This document shows, piece after piece, positions 31,787 through 42,529 of a stretch of DNA of 64,000 nucleotides (within the stretch, counting starts at the first letter, position 1; each line of letters opens with the position of its first letter). The DNA comes from Tretioscincus oriximinensis. Lineage: Eukaryota > Chordata > Lepidosauria > Squamata > Gymnophthalmidae. The stretch spans positions 1,695,800 through 1,759,799 of the forward strand of contig JAJVDF010000216.1 of assembly GCA_022410635.1 (NCBI GenBank). Reading direction: 5' to 3'. Under the pieces are notes generated by a model. That model was not told the origin of the DNA, made no database searches, and was given only the letters and a program-made list of their open reading frames with translations. The position numbers and the translations under genes are program-made.

Positions 31787-31954
31787 CAGGATTACTAGAT
31801 AAAATCCAGGATAGAAATTTACATCTTTAATGGGTATGAAAAAGTATCTCCCTTCTCCACCCAATGCTGCAGCCATTATAAGTTGCACCTGTTAAAAAAT
31901 TCCTATACCCATTAAAGTTGTAAGTATTCCAAATTCTATTTGGTAACCCTAATC
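31787..31954. repeat. Palindromic repeat family B copy
   Basis: CAGGATTACTAGATAAAATC, CAGGATAGAAATTTACATCT at the left; CCCATTAAAGTTGTAAGTAT and TTTGGTAACCCTAATCT at the right. Confidence 0.7.
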
Positions 31955-31967
31955 TAGTAATGAAAAG

Positions 31968-32310
31968 TAAGAACNTAAGAGTCATACTGGATCAGGCCAG
32001 AGCCCATCTAGTCCAGCATTCTGTGNCACACAGAGGCCCACCAGATGCACCTGGACAGTCTGAACAGAGGAATGAAAAATATGCACCTGTTCATGACTCC
32101 ATGCAAATGACATTTCAGGAGTTCCGCCTGTTGCAGAGGCAACCGGGAGGCAACATCCAAACATCCATTCTAGTACCCATGTATACCCATAAGAATATAC
32201 AAGGTTCACTTTCAAAGAGAATGCCATATGCCTGTCCAAGAATTCCTGGACCATCACTTTCTCTGAAAGTGAATTTTGTATACTGTTGGAAACCTTTCTC
32301 CACTCCTGGC
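31968..32310 (-). repeat. CR1-type LINE 3' end (minus)
   Basis: AAGAACNTAAGAGTCATACT, GGATCAGGCCAGAGCCCATC, TAGTCCAGCATTCTGTG and TCCATTCTAGTACCCATG are the inverted CR1 3' block. Confidence 0.8.
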
Positions 32311-32511
32311 ACACAAATTTGAAGGGATCATGACATACCCCATGTAGTCTAGGATTCCATCTAACACATTGGGACACAAATTGCTTTTGGATTTCTCAAT
32401 CAGAAAATAAAGCAAATCCATTATTTGCTCTGTACTCCATGTAAAATGACTTTTAGAAGCCCCCTGCCTTTTTTTTCAACTTGGAGGTAACACCTGGACT
32501 CCTCAAATCTG

Positions 32512-32860
32512 TATATAAGAACATAAGAAGAGTCTTGCTGTCTGAGACCACAGTCCATCTAGTTCAATGTCCTGTCTCAATAGTTTCACTGAATCTCAAG
32601 CAGAAAAATGAAAAACCTTCACCTGCTTTCAAATATCTGCAAATGGCCTTTAAAGGCATTCTGCAAGTCCTTCCAACTTGAGGCAGCACTTAGGCATCCA
32701 TTCTAGTAGCCACTGATGCACTTGGTCTCCATGTCTAGCCCTTTCTTAAAACTATCCAGGCTGATGACTGCCACTACTTGCTCAAAAATACTCAAACTGT
32801 ACCATGGTCTTTTTGGTTCCCTATTTAGCATCACATTTGTGCCTAAGTTGCAGAAGACAG
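32512..32860 (-). repeat. CR1-type LINE 3' end (minus), second copy
   Basis: AAGAACATAAGAAGAGTCTT, CCATCTAGTTCAATGTCCTG, TGCACTTGGTCTCCATGTC, CTATCCAGGCTGATGACTGC. Confidence 0.8.
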
Positions 32861-32903
32861 AAGTTTGGAAGGGAACCCAAAGTCCCTTTAAGTTTCCATA
32901 ACT

Positions 32904-32909
32904 TTTATT
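32904..32909 (-). terminator. Possible polyadenylation signal of the LRR gene
   Basis: AATAAA on the minus strand, 112 bases past the stop at 33021. The surrounding bases look partly SINE-derived, so use of this signal is uncertain. Confidence 0.35.
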
Positions 32910-33020
32910 CCATAATAATGCCTTTTTTGGGTTCAGCCCTACACAGAAGCCAGATATTGTAAACATCCGGTGCCTGCTCTGGCCTTTAGTGCTATATAGG
33001 TAGCTAGCAGCTAAGACTTC

Positions 33021-34349
33021 TCATTTCCATGTGATTACCACCTCAAGTCCTTCCTTCCTGACTTTCCTGAGTAGCTCATCATAATGTCTCTGGTGAATGT
33101 CTGGGCAGTTGTCCAAGGTAAGGTGATTCAATTGGTTGTCTGTGGATAACAGGAGATGGATTGCCCCCACAGAGACTTCATTCTGTGCTAGGGAAAGAGT
33201 ACGGAGGTGTTTTAGAGCAATGCCAGGGGGATCTAGCACCTTCTCAATCAGTCTATCCAGAGGGAAAGGCAGGTGAATCAGATCTAGGCTTTCTAGGGAT
33301 GGAGAATGTTTGAGCAAGGTCAGAAAACTGCTTTTTAGTATTAGTGTATGTTGATAAGGGAGTGCATTGTCAGTAAAAATCACCCTAAGCACTCTNAGGT
33401 TTGGGAAGCCCTGGGAAGGAAAAGGAAAGTTCCAGCTCCAGTTCTCATCTTCTTGCAGCCTCTCTAGGTCCTGTTCATTTGGCCTCTGGTCTGAAGACAA
33501 GACACACTTTGATGGAAAGCAAAAAACAGCACTCAACTCTCGGAGATTAGGACAGTGACACAACAGGGTGGGGAAGGTCCACTTGTCTTTGAATGAGAAG
33601 CCGCCCAATGAGAGGGATTGCAGCTGCTCACCCCGGCTAGCTGTCACAGGTAGAAGCTCACCCAAATCCCGGTTTCCCATACAATTTACGGTCAGGTGGG
33701 TAAGACAATGCCACAACATGAAGCACCGGATAAAGCCAGGGGCATCTTCTAAAAGCACTGAGGCTTTTGCCACTTGCGGGCACACAGCACAGACCTCAGG
33801 CAAGAAGGATTCGTTCACGTTCACGATCTGTCTGAGGGGAAGGGTGAGCCTGGACCTGGCCTCATCTGGAAGCCTGGAGATCCTGTTTTCCATCAACTGT
33901 TTCAGAGAAGGGAAGCCAGCATGGACGTGGACCCCATCGAAGTGGCCGTTGTAAATTTGTGCAATTGCCTCTGGGGTCAAAGAGTGGCTCAAGAGCTTCA
34001 ACTTTGGTAACGAAAGCAACAAGAAAACCAATGTCCAAAGTAAGTCGTGACTGGAAGTGCTGAACTCTGGCTCACCTACTATGAGGATCTCCAGCAAGGG
34101 ACAGCAGAAAGAACCTGCAAGGGGNTCATAAGCTAGGTGGAGAAGTGAGCCTGGAGACAGACGCTTGCAACCAGAGATATTCAGTTCACGTAGGCGATGG
34201 CAGCAGGAGCCTATGGCTGACAATACCTGTGTGCTGCACTGTGTCTCTGAAAGGTTTATCTTTGTAAGGCATGGTAGACCTTCCATCAGATCAACCAGAG
34301 CATCTGTGGGGATCCGGCTGCATCCTTGGAGATCTAACGAGGACAAGTT
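33021..34349 (-). CDS. LRR protein with BC box, last exon (leucine-rich repeats)
   Basis: Acceptor tttctgtcacag just before 34349; 442 codons to TGA at 33021–33023 (residues 107–548). Leucine-rich repeats of the cysteine-containing type begin at once: LSSLDLQGCSRIPTDAL, LTKINLSETQCSTQVL, LRELNISGCKRLSPGSL. More appear later: LKHLRTLSLAQNEVSVGAI and LNHLTLDNCPDIHQ near the end. Between them lie longer irregular helical segments. There is no signal peptide or membrane helix, so the protein is probably cytosolic or nuclear. The fold resembles ZYG11/ZER1, LRRC41 and AMN1-type substrate receptors, but I cannot assign an orthologue. Ambiguous bases at 33396 and 34135 blur one residue each. Confidence 0.88.
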   Translation of the reverse strand, partial: NLSSLDLQGCSRIPTDALVDLMEGLPCLTKINLSETQCSTQVLSAIGSCCHRLRELNISGCKRLSPGSLLHLAYXPLAGSFCCPLLEILIVGEPEFSTSSHDLLWTLVFLLLSLPKLKLLSHSLTPEAIAQIYNGHFDGVHVHAGFPSLKQLMENRISRLPDEARSRLTLPLRQIVNVNESFLPEVCAVCPQVAKASVLLEDAPGFIRCFMLWHCLTHLTVNCMGNRDLGELLPVTASRGEQLQSLSLGGFSFKDKWTFPTLLCHCPNLRELSAVFCFPSKCVLSSDQRPNEQDLERLQEDENWSWNFPFPSQGFPNXRVLRVIFTDNALPYQHTLILKSSFLTLLKHSPSLESLDLIHLPFPLDRLIEKVLDPPGIALKHLRTLSLAQNEVSVGAIHLLLSTDNQLNHLTLDNCPDIHQRHYDELLRKVRKEGLEVVITWK

Positions 34350-34639
34350 CTGTGACAGAAAAGGGAGACTGAGTAAGCAAACCAAACAGGAGGGTCTAGC
34401 CAGGAAGAGACACAGTCTGCCGCCCCATCCCTTGTGGAACATTCCTAGGCTCTTATTCTCCCATGGCTCCCCTGGTATTCTGCCTGAGGAAAAGATTACT
34501 TGCTTTAAACATCCTTCTCTTTCTCCACCATAACTTTATTTGACTTTTGCTCCTCAAAATTCTAGTCGTAGTAGTAAAAAAGCAAAGCCAGCATGGAACC
34601 AAGGAGAGCCCCCTATGCTATACAAGATCTGCATTTTAT

Positions 34640-35035
34640 AACATTATAAGAGTTACAAAGATGATATGTGGTCTGGAAACCATGTCCTGTGAAGAACAAT
34701 TGAAGGATCTAGGGATGTTTGTTCTGCTGAAGAGAAGACTAAGAGGAGACCTGACCTGAGAGCTAATTACAAATATGTGAAGGACTGTAACAGAGCAGAG
34801 GGACCAGCACTGTTCCCTGTGGCACATGGAAGGACTAGAAATAATGAGATGGAACTGCAAGGGAGGAGATTAGAAATCAGAAAAAAATTTCTGAAACTAA
34901 AGGTGATCAACCAGCGAAACAGGATGCCACAGGAGGTAGCAAATTCTCCTTCAGTGAAGTTTTTCAGAGGCTGGATAGAGCAGAGGGGTTGGACTATTGA
35001 TTGGAAAGGTTTGTCCTAACTTTCTGATTCTATGA
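34640..35035 (+). repeat. CR1-type LINE 3' end with ATTCTATG-type tail
   Basis: AAGAGAAGACTAAGAGGAGA, AGAAATCAGAAAAAAATTTC, AGGATGCCACAGGAGGTAGC and ending TTTCTGATTCTATGATC. It lies in the LRR-gene intron. Confidence 0.8.
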
Positions 35036-35633
35036 TCAAAGAAAAGAAAAATTGAAGTAAGTGGGTGAAGCATGGGGTTTGCGCCAATCTACAGTTCTCC
35101 TAAAAGGAGGACTTACAGAGGCACAGGACTATCTCTTTACTTCCTACGGCTTATTCTGGGGCAGCCAAATGCTGACTCAGGGAACTCAGCTCTCTTCCAA
35201 ATGTAGCTAACACCACTATTTCTCTCTTCACNTACATGGCTTTGCCATACTAAGACTCTGCAGGCATTACCAGTATGCGCAAGTACAACATACCAATTCT
35301 GAGAATAGGAGAGTTCCCTGCACATTTCAGGTGATGCTCCCTTGCTTCAAAGTAGAGAGCCATGGTTTGTTAACAGTCCTGGGTTTCTCTAAATGGTTTA
35401 TTTCTGATGACTTGCAGTTCACCAGAAGCTTAGAATGTGGCTGTTCTAGCAATATGGATCTAGGATGAGGAAACCTGGTTTTGTTCCAGCTCAGAAACAA
35501 CCCTCTCCTACACTTCTACTTGGTGGATCAGGGGATGCCTATTTTGCTCCAAATGCTTTCTTCTTGGATCCAGCTCCTCAATAAAACAAATGTTGCTGAA
35601 GAAATGTGTAGTTAGGTGGCTCTTTCTTCTTAC

Positions 35634-35800
35634 CTTACAGCGGATGGTGATAATCTGGGCAATGGCCTGACTGACCAGCTTTGCACAACAGTACAAACTC
35701 AGTTCTGTCAGCTGCGGTACCAGGAGCAAGTGCAGCATGGGACGAGTGAGACGCCGGCTCTGGCCCATCATGTGGAGGAGTTCCTGGATAAGTGACCCAG
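35634..35800 (-). CDS. LRR protein with BC box, middle exon
   Basis: Minus-strand acceptor ctctatttccag before 35800 and donor CTGTAAG|gtaaga after 35634; 167 bases, entering in phase 1 and leaving in phase 0. Codes residues 51–106: GSLIQELLHMMGQSRRLTRP, LHLLLVPQLTELSLYCCAKL and SQAIAQIITIRCK. The first helix probably completes the elongin/cullin-binding region; LTELSLYCCAKLVSQAI is the first leucine-rich repeat. Confidence 0.85.
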
Positions 35801-35999
35801 CTGGAAATAGAGAAAAAGAAACAAAAGGCCCAGAGGTGAGATCAAGGAAGTACCAGCAGAATAAGGGAACCAAAGCACAGACATAGTAGATGGAAGGATC
35901 TGGCTGCCCAAGGAAAACTTCTGTATCTATTTGCTTCACATCTTCTGCTCTCTAAGAGAAGGAAACTAGTTGATTGAGATGTTTGGGTTACTCAGAGGG

Positions 36000-36560
36000 A
36001 ACAATGAAGCAGCTGCAAACACAATTCAGGGGGGATATTAAGAGGAGCATAGAATCTAGATCATGGGAATAATTATTCCTCTCTACCCTACCTTTAAATT
36101 GAACTGGATTCAGTTCAATTTAAAAAAGATATTGATAAAGAGGAGCAAGTTCAAAGGAGAGTTCAAAGATGGTGAGTGGTTTGCAAATCATGTTTTATAA
36201 GGAATGTGATATTTAGTCTGCTAAAGGGAAGACAGAATGGAAACATGACAGTNGCCTACAAATACCANAAGAGCAGAGGGATCACTCCTGTTCNCATTGG
36301 TACATGGAAAGACTAGAAACAACAGGATGAAACTGCAAAGGAGGNGTTACAAATTAGGTAGCAGAAATAACTTTCTGATAATAAGANTGGCCACCTAATG
36401 GACTAGATTGCTAGAGGAGGTGATGAGTTCTACTTCACTGGATGTCTTTGAATAGAGGCTNGTCAGAAATCCATCTGAGATGGTTTAGTGAGTCATGTAC
36501 TGAGCAAGGGTTGGACCTGATGGCCCTGGAGGTCTCTTCCAACTCTATGATCCTATGGTT
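36000..36560 (+). repeat. CR1-type LINE 3' end
   Basis: AACAACAGGATGAAACTGCA, AGAGGAGGTGATGAGTTCTA, GAGCAAGGGTTGGACCTGAT and TCCAACTCTATGATCCTATG. It is rich in ambiguous bases. Confidence 0.8.
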
Positions 36561-37190
36561 TAAAAAAAATAAAATAAAATAAACAGGGCAGACCTTTTAG
36601 TTATGATTTGAGCAAGTATCTTATCGTCAATGTGACATAAAAGTTTCCCAATATTATAAGACTAGTGGATTTAGCCCGTTATGTTACAGTAATGCAATGG
36701 GCTCTAGGCCATTTGCTCCCATCCATGCCTCTACCCACTATTTCCCTTGCCCCTCTCATCCCCATTTCAACTGCTGNTTCTTTGTTTTGTTCCTTTTTTC
36801 TGTGTTCCTTCTTATTTATTTTTTCTTACTTATTTTCCTTCCTTGCCTTCCATCTTTTATCCATTCCTTTCTTTGTTCCTTTCCTTCTTTTCACTTCTCA
36901 CATCTTTCCACCAGAGAACTGTCCATTTATTACTACCCTTAGTTTACTGTCTTTTAGCCANCTTCTAACCCAGTACTTTAGTCTCTGAAGGCTGCTAAAG
37001 TTCCGAGCANTGTCATTGGTTGTTATACCTCGGAATGTTGAACCCACAAGCCTTTTATTACTTATGATTCCCTCTTTGGGACACCAATCTGGACTCCTCC
37101 TTCTCGTAGAGTTGCAGGGATAACAACACTGATTGGAATTAGAAGCACCCCAAGTCTGCTTTTAGTGTCGTCTAGCACTGCAAGAAATTC
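36561..37190. other. LRR-gene intron with pyrimidine-rich tract
   Basis: 36780–36930 is almost entirely C and T (CCTTCCTTGCCTTCC, TTCCTTTCCTTC). The open frames there are a by-product of composition. Nothing coding is supported. Confidence 0.5.
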
Positions 37191-37194
37191 TCAC

Positions 37195-37352
37195 CCAGCT
37201 CACTGAATGGGCCCATAATGTAGCGGAAGTGGTACTCATCCAGGTAGTTGTCTGCATAATCCTGGAGCCAAACACTGTGCATGTTCTCAATCACATTCTC
37301 CAGACACAGCCTTGCCAACGACCGGACACTCTTTCTNTGAGGCATAGGAATC
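37195..37352 (-). CDS. LRR protein with BC box, first visible coding exon
   Basis: Minus-strand acceptor tttctctgtcag before 37352 and donor GAGCTGG|gtgaga after 37195. The first ATG is at 37345; the same frame stays open into the acceptor, so residues from an upstream exon may precede it. Residues 9–18 (SLARLCLENV) fit the elongin-BC box consensus (A/P/S/T)-L-x3-C-x3-(A/I/L/V) exactly: Ser9, Leu10, Cys14, Val18. QDYADNYLDEY and FRYIMGPFSEL follow. Known biology: proteins with an N-terminal BC box and LRRs bind elongin B/C and cullin 2 or 5 and choose targets for ubiquitination. That this protein does so is inference. The three exons give 548 aa from this ATG. Confidence 0.82.
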
Positions 37353-37739
37353 CTGACAGAGAAAAGGTAAAGAATTACAGGAAGAGCCTCACCTGTGCAG
37401 TCTGGCTCTGCCTTAAATAGAGCTCACAAAAGGACTGCTAAGTGCATCACAATTGTTTCAAAGACNATGCCAGGAAAGGTTGGTTTGGAGNNTACAAACA
37501 TGGGTAGGGCAAAAGAACAGCCAATACTTCATGTCACGGCAGCTCTCATGAGATGTGAAAACAAAAGAAAAATGCTCTTCTAGGTCTAACTAGTGATCAA
37601 CCCAAAGTCTGATCCCAAGGGGAAATCTTATCTATCCATATAAAAAAGNTGCCAAGTGAAGCAGAAGATTTACNCAGTGGTGGGAGGTGTNTGAGAATNT
37701 CANACATTTTATCAATTATCCACTCTTGTACAAGGTATG

Positions 37740-37880
37740 AATTCTTGTACGCACATGCCAAAGAATTCTGCTGGGGGTGGAAGTGATGTCACTTCTGGCC
37801 ATTGTTTTCTAGTGTGATGCCCAGACATGACGTCACTTCCGATCCTGCCCCGGAAGTGACGTCAACATTTTTCTAAAAAC
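37740..37880. repeat. Segment with palindromic TGACGTCA/GGAAGT sites
   Basis: GGAAGTGATGTCACTTC at 37779–37795, then TGACGTCACTTCC (37828–37840) facing GGAAGTGACGTCA (37852–37864), a perfect 13-base inverted pair with an 11-base spacer. The motif also occurs in the repeat at 22031–22101, so it probably comes from a transposable element. Confidence 0.55.
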
Positions 37881-38583
37881 CTCGTACATTTTGGGGCTCA
37901 GGGCCGAGATTTCCAGCCAGATAACTCCCAGAACTGGGTGGCACCTGGACAGTGAAGGATGATGGAAAAAATAGCTGAATCAGACCACAGCCTATCTATT
38001 TCAGCCTCCTGGTTGATACAGTGATCTACCAATTGCTTCTGGCCTAGAGTTACCAGAGGAAATCCAGGAAAAAAGTTTTCATTTTAATGGTTATACAAGA
38101 GAGATCTCCTGAGTATCTTTGCTATAAGCTAGTTGGACATCTATTCTAATGCGCACTGATACCTGAATTTGCCTACTTGTTTCTTAATGTTATCAAACCC
38201 TATGAGCAGAGCATTAGGCCTGCTGCACTGGCTTGAACCTGCAGAACCTTNTTTCCCTTCCAGACCTCCCTGCAAGCTCTATAAGAAGCCTAGTTGGCCC
38301 AGTTTACTATTTGCTCCAATAACCAGTACCCATTTGAGCAACCAGCTATAGATGGTGTGCCAGATGTAAACAATAACCAATTGCCGGCTTCCTGTTTCTC
38401 TACTTCCCAGCAGAATTCCTATTTCCTGTTTTATGGTTTTATGTTGTGTTTCTACCTGCTTTTCTATGCTGTTTTTTTCATGACGACAATGCTTATTATA
38501 AAAGCTTGGATGTCCAGCAGCTTCACAAAGCTGGTAGTAGCAGCAGCAGTCCAAATGTGAAAAAAAGTTCTTGTGCTCTTCGT

Positions 38584-38605
38584 GGGACCTGCTGGGAAGT
38601 GTAGT
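38584..38605 (-). promoter_or_regulatory. ZNF143/THAP11-type promoter motif
   Basis: Read on the minus strand, ACTACACTTCCCAGCAGGTC closely fits the ACTACAnnTCCCAGnA motif found near many vertebrate transcription starts. It lies at the edge of the CpG island, upstream of the LRR gene's coding exons. Confidence 0.6.
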
Positions 38606-38859
38606 CTGAGCAGCAGGCAGCCTCTAGTGCCCAACACCACAGCTAGCCCTGGGAGGGAGGAAGCCTGTTTAGCCAATCTACGCCCTGTCTTGCCCACAGG
38701 AAACATTTTTGCTGCTACAGGAAGTTGGCTAGGGGACCAGTCATATGATATACTATATTAGAAACCCTATGAGTGTCCTCCATCCCACCCATGGATGCCC
38801 TATTGTACATACATACATATACGCACACGTGTCGGTGCGGAGACCTGAAAACTCTTAAT

Positions 38860-40050
38860 TTGGAAGCCAAGCGCAGGCCATAATTCCGCCCAGAAACGAG
38901 TAAGGCAGGAATCGGACTGGCGCGGCGTGTGTATATGTTTTACTACGAGGGTTTCTTGCCCAGTCAGGAGGAGGAGACATGTCAGACCCGTGCGTGCTCC
39001 CTCTTAGATGAGAATGCAGCCTGGTTTCTCCTTCTTGCCTCCCTTTCCCCGACGCAGTGGTACCTGCGATGCCNCGTCGGTTGACTGTTCTGCTGGTTGT
39101 ATTTTCCGGCCCCTTCAGGAGAAGCCGCAGCGCAAGTCCGGAATCCGTCGCACAGTCCTCCCAGCAGGAAATAGCAGCTCTACTGCCCCGGNCGGCCCGT
39201 CCACGCGGAACCTGGCAGACAAAACTCCACCCGCCAAGCACGACGACACTGCCGGCTTCATAGGCCTCGCTGCGCCTGCGTGGGGCCCTAAATGCAGGGG
39301 TGTCCTGGCGGGCGCCTGAGTCGAAANCGTCCCGCGACTCCCGCCTGACTAACTCCGGCATCGTCCGGGCGGTCCGCCCAAGCAGCAGTCGCGTGAGGCC
39401 AGCAGCCTGGCGGCCAGGCCAGAGGCCTTTCGAACTCGGACAGGCGGTGAGTGTACGGAGGGGGCAGCATGTGGCAGCGGCTCCTCGCATTCTCCATCTG
39501 AGGCCTGATTATGAGGGGAAGTTGTGCCGTCTGACTGGCCGGTTTACCTAGCAGGGGCCTATGGGGTACCGGGGCACCCAAAGAGCCCCGTGGCGGACCG
39601 GCGGGTGGTCGTATGGACTCCTTTNCTTTTCGGGGAAGCAGACAGGAGTCCTCTCGGTGGACTCGGCCTTTGTCTCCTGGCCGCCCTAACTGACAGGCGC
39701 CCCCAGTCAGAGACTGAAGTGGCTGATGGAGGCTATGCGATGGCGAGGAGGACTTCCAACCGTCAACTGGCGCCTCAGCCCCTACAGTGTCCCCGGCAAG
39801 GGCGATGGAGGCGCCTCGGTTATTTGCCCATCAGGGAGGCGCCCAAGGCAGAGATGCTGGGCTGGCTGGCCACCTTGACCACGATGGGGCGTCCTTTTGG
39901 AAGCCGGAAGGCCTTCTCAGGCAGCCAGGCTAGGAAGAGCGTTCATGGTGGGGGAGACCTTCCCATTCCCCAAACCAGTTTCAAGCTAGGCTCTTGCTGC
40001 TGCTTTGGATGGGCAGGGGGCGCGCACCTCTTCTCCAAAGCTCACTAAAA
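38860..40050. promoter_or_regulatory. CpG island, likely bidirectional promoter with first exons
   Basis: About 1.2 kb of CpG-rich sequence, sharply bounded. A minus-strand donor GCATCGCAG|gtacca at 39064/39063 could end the first exon of the LRR gene: joining it to 37352 keeps an open frame. A strong plus-strand donor GACAGGCG|gtgagt at 39446/39447 faces DCTN1, whose first coding exon at 54495 has no CpG island of its own. A 174-codon plus frame at 39524–40048 and a 211-codon minus frame at 38855–39490 look like GC-driven open frames, not genes; I recognise neither. Confidence 0.6.
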
Positions 40051-40221
40051 GTGCCTGGACAATGGAGTTTAGGGAGCGGTCAGGGGGTTAGTTTTAAGAT
40101 ACCTTGGTCCTATCGTGTGACTTACGTCAGTAACATTGGAAGGAAATGTGCGTCCCTGTATAGATCCCCAGATGCTGGGGTTATCTGTTTGAATAGGGAC
40201 CTGCCATCCTTGTGCCACTGT

Positions 40222-40384
40222 AATGGCTGGAATTCTACCTAAAAAACTGGATGGGTGTGGAAAAGTGATTATTTCCCTCCTCCTCCCCATTGGAGGAGGA
40301 GTGAAAAGTTTTCTCTTCTATATAGCTATTAAAGATGCAACATTCTATCTTTCCAACCTGGTTTTTATGTGGAAACCTTAATTA
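40222..40384. repeat. Palindromic repeat family B copy
   Basis: GGAATTCTACCTAAAAAACT...TCCCTCCTCCTCCCCA facing GGAGGAGGAGTGAAAAG, then AGCTATTAAAGATGCAACAT and CTGGTTTTTATGTGGAAACC. It directly abuts a family A fragment. Confidence 0.5.
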
Positions 40385-40470
40385 TGGCAGGTCCTGAATG
40401 CAGCTTGCCATAGTCTATACTGGCATGAGGATNGCTAAGCCCTGCCCTAANTTATAACGCATCTTTCCTT
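40385..40470. repeat. Palindromic repeat family A fragment
   Basis: GCTTGCCATAGTCTATACTG and GCATGAGGATNGCTAAGC match the right arm of family A. Confidence 0.45.
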
Positions 40471-41690
40471 TCTTGCTAGCCATCACTTTGCAACATTTAG
40501 TGGGCTGTTTTTCTTAAGATTAGTGCTGCTGTATTGAATCTGTCTCCGTTGTTCACCAACCAGCTTTCTCAGAAGATGCAACTTTATGAAATTTTTAATA
40601 AACTTTAAGGTTTAAGTTTTTCAAGTTCTTCATTTTAAGAGAGTTCATGTTGTAAATTTAAATGGCTTTATTTTGTTCAAGTGAGTCATTGCTGAGTCAC
40701 TGTATTTAGGAAAGGTTTGAAATTCAAATTGAGATTGTGACTGACTACTGTTATTTGATCATTGAAGCTTTCCACTTCCACTGTTTTTAATATGTTTATT
40801 TTTGCATGATATTTTCATTTCTGTTAGCACCCTCAGACCTTTGGATATAGGGTGGGATAAATCAATAATAAAGAGGAGTACATAATCAAATATCTGGTAG
40901 GGAGGTGAGATTTTGCAAACAGACTGTGAATATTTGTAATCAAATATAAGGCAAGTGATGGTTTGCAGACTAGAAAACATGGCCATGGAACCCAGAGAGG
41001 TCGACAGCTGTATGATTGGGAGGCTGCCTTGACAAATTTGCAGGCAATTGGGCTATGGGAAAGGAGGGGGGATTGGATGGTGCCTGGTTTCACACATAGA
41101 TGTAGAATTGAAATATAAATAAGTGGTGTGCAACGGCTTAAGCATGAAATCTTATTCTTTCAGTATTATACACTCCTAATGCTGACTTAAATATTATTAT
41201 CAAAATATTTTTTATATAAAGAAGATGCATCAGAAGCTCAAAGCTTTTTCACAAACAGCCTCAGATTTTAGGTGGCTAACATTTGAGTTATTGCNATAAA
41301 TATAGATGATTAACTTTCCTTCTTTTCCTTTTTCTTCCTGTTTATTCTTAGCCATTTCCTCACATGGTTGGCAGGTTTCCAATGGCTGCTAGAATAATGC
41401 CAAAGTACTGCCTCCATATTGGAAAGAGAGATAGGATGCCTCTAAATGCCAGTTGTAGGGATTTGAAAGCAGATGAATTTTTTGCTTTCTGTATAGCTGT
41501 ATTTTTAGACTTAATCAGAGGAAGTTTTATTCTTTTTTTGCTAAGAACAGGTAAGGTCGCTTTGCTGTTGGAACTTGGCATAAAAGCAAAATATTGGTAA
41601 GTTTCAATTTCAAAGTTTCAGCAAAAAAGCAGAAAATGATTATAAATACAAAATGAAACTTACAGCAACAAAGTTTCAATTATTCAGAGT
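40471..41690. other. DCTN1 upstream region, old LINE tails
   Basis: 40790–40880 ends like a LINE tail (AGGGTGGGATAAATCAATAA). 41364–41600 has an isolated 78-codon frame (MVGRFPMAARIMPKYCLHI) with no splice or family support; I do not call it a gene. Confidence 0.35.
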
Positions 41691-41875
41691 CCAATATGCC
41701 ATTGTGACTCCTTAACTGGTAGTTAAGTCCTTTGCAGGGTGTTGAGAATAGTTGAAGATTTTGCCTTTTTCTACCAGATTGCTCAGGTGCGATTGGTGGG
41801 CCACTGGGTGAGACAAAAGGTTGGATGGGCTCCAGCCTGATCCAGCAGAGCTCCTCTTATGTACTTATATTCTAA
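41690..41875 (+). repeat. CR1-type LINE 3' end
   Basis: GCTCAGGTGCGATTGGTGGG, AGCCTGATCCAGCAGAGCTC and CTCTTATGTACTTAT. Confidence 0.75.
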
Positions 41876-42529
41876 CTGGTAACATTGCAGATCTTTGATG
41901 ATCAATATGGTAAACGCAGTGATAATATCCAATGGTTGGAGAAACTTTAATCAAGCAATGTTGTTAAGAATATTTTGAAGTATAGCTATCCCTAAAGTTT
42001 TCCACCCTAAAATTTTCAATTGTCTTCTTATCTGCATTTGACCTGTTTCAGTTGAATCTTTAGCTAGCCTTGGGTCTGTTTCTGATAACCAATCCTTCAT
42101 TCATTCACAAATCTGGAGAAATATTTTCTTAATCATAGGTTCCTACTCTACAATCGTATAATGCCATTTGGTCACAGTACCGAACATGATNTTCTATTTT
42201 TTTCTGATATGGCAAACTACATGGTGAGACCACTGTAACGATACTGCCGATCTTCAGAAGAATGTTTATAATGTTTGTATATTTTTATATTCTTGGTAGC
42301 TGATCTGCTTGGCTAATACGGGCTTGTTTAGTATAGCCCCACAATAGCCAATAATATATAATAGGCACTGGGATAACTAGTTCTTTTATACAGATTGATA
42401 TTGATAGAATCATAGAATATATATTTAAGATACTAGGGTTAGGTGATCAACATTGACTGCCACCACTTCCCTCAGGAAGAAGTCTATTCAGTGTGCTATA
42501 TGTATGAATGTGTCACCTTTACTATGTTT

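Noticed and set aside
36665..36988. Overlapping hydrophobic open frames (Phe/Leu/Ser-rich)
   Set aside because: A pyrimidine-rich tract read as Phe, Leu and Ser; no gene.
38855..39490. A 211-codon minus-strand open frame
   Set aside because: Same island, with high CpG keeping stops rare; it has no recognisable protein features, and the LRR gene would use a different frame.
39524..40048. A 174-codon plus-strand open frame in the CpG island
   Set aside because: It lies in GC-rich promoter sequence, is low in recognisable structure, and overlaps open frames on the other strand. No splice context or family match.
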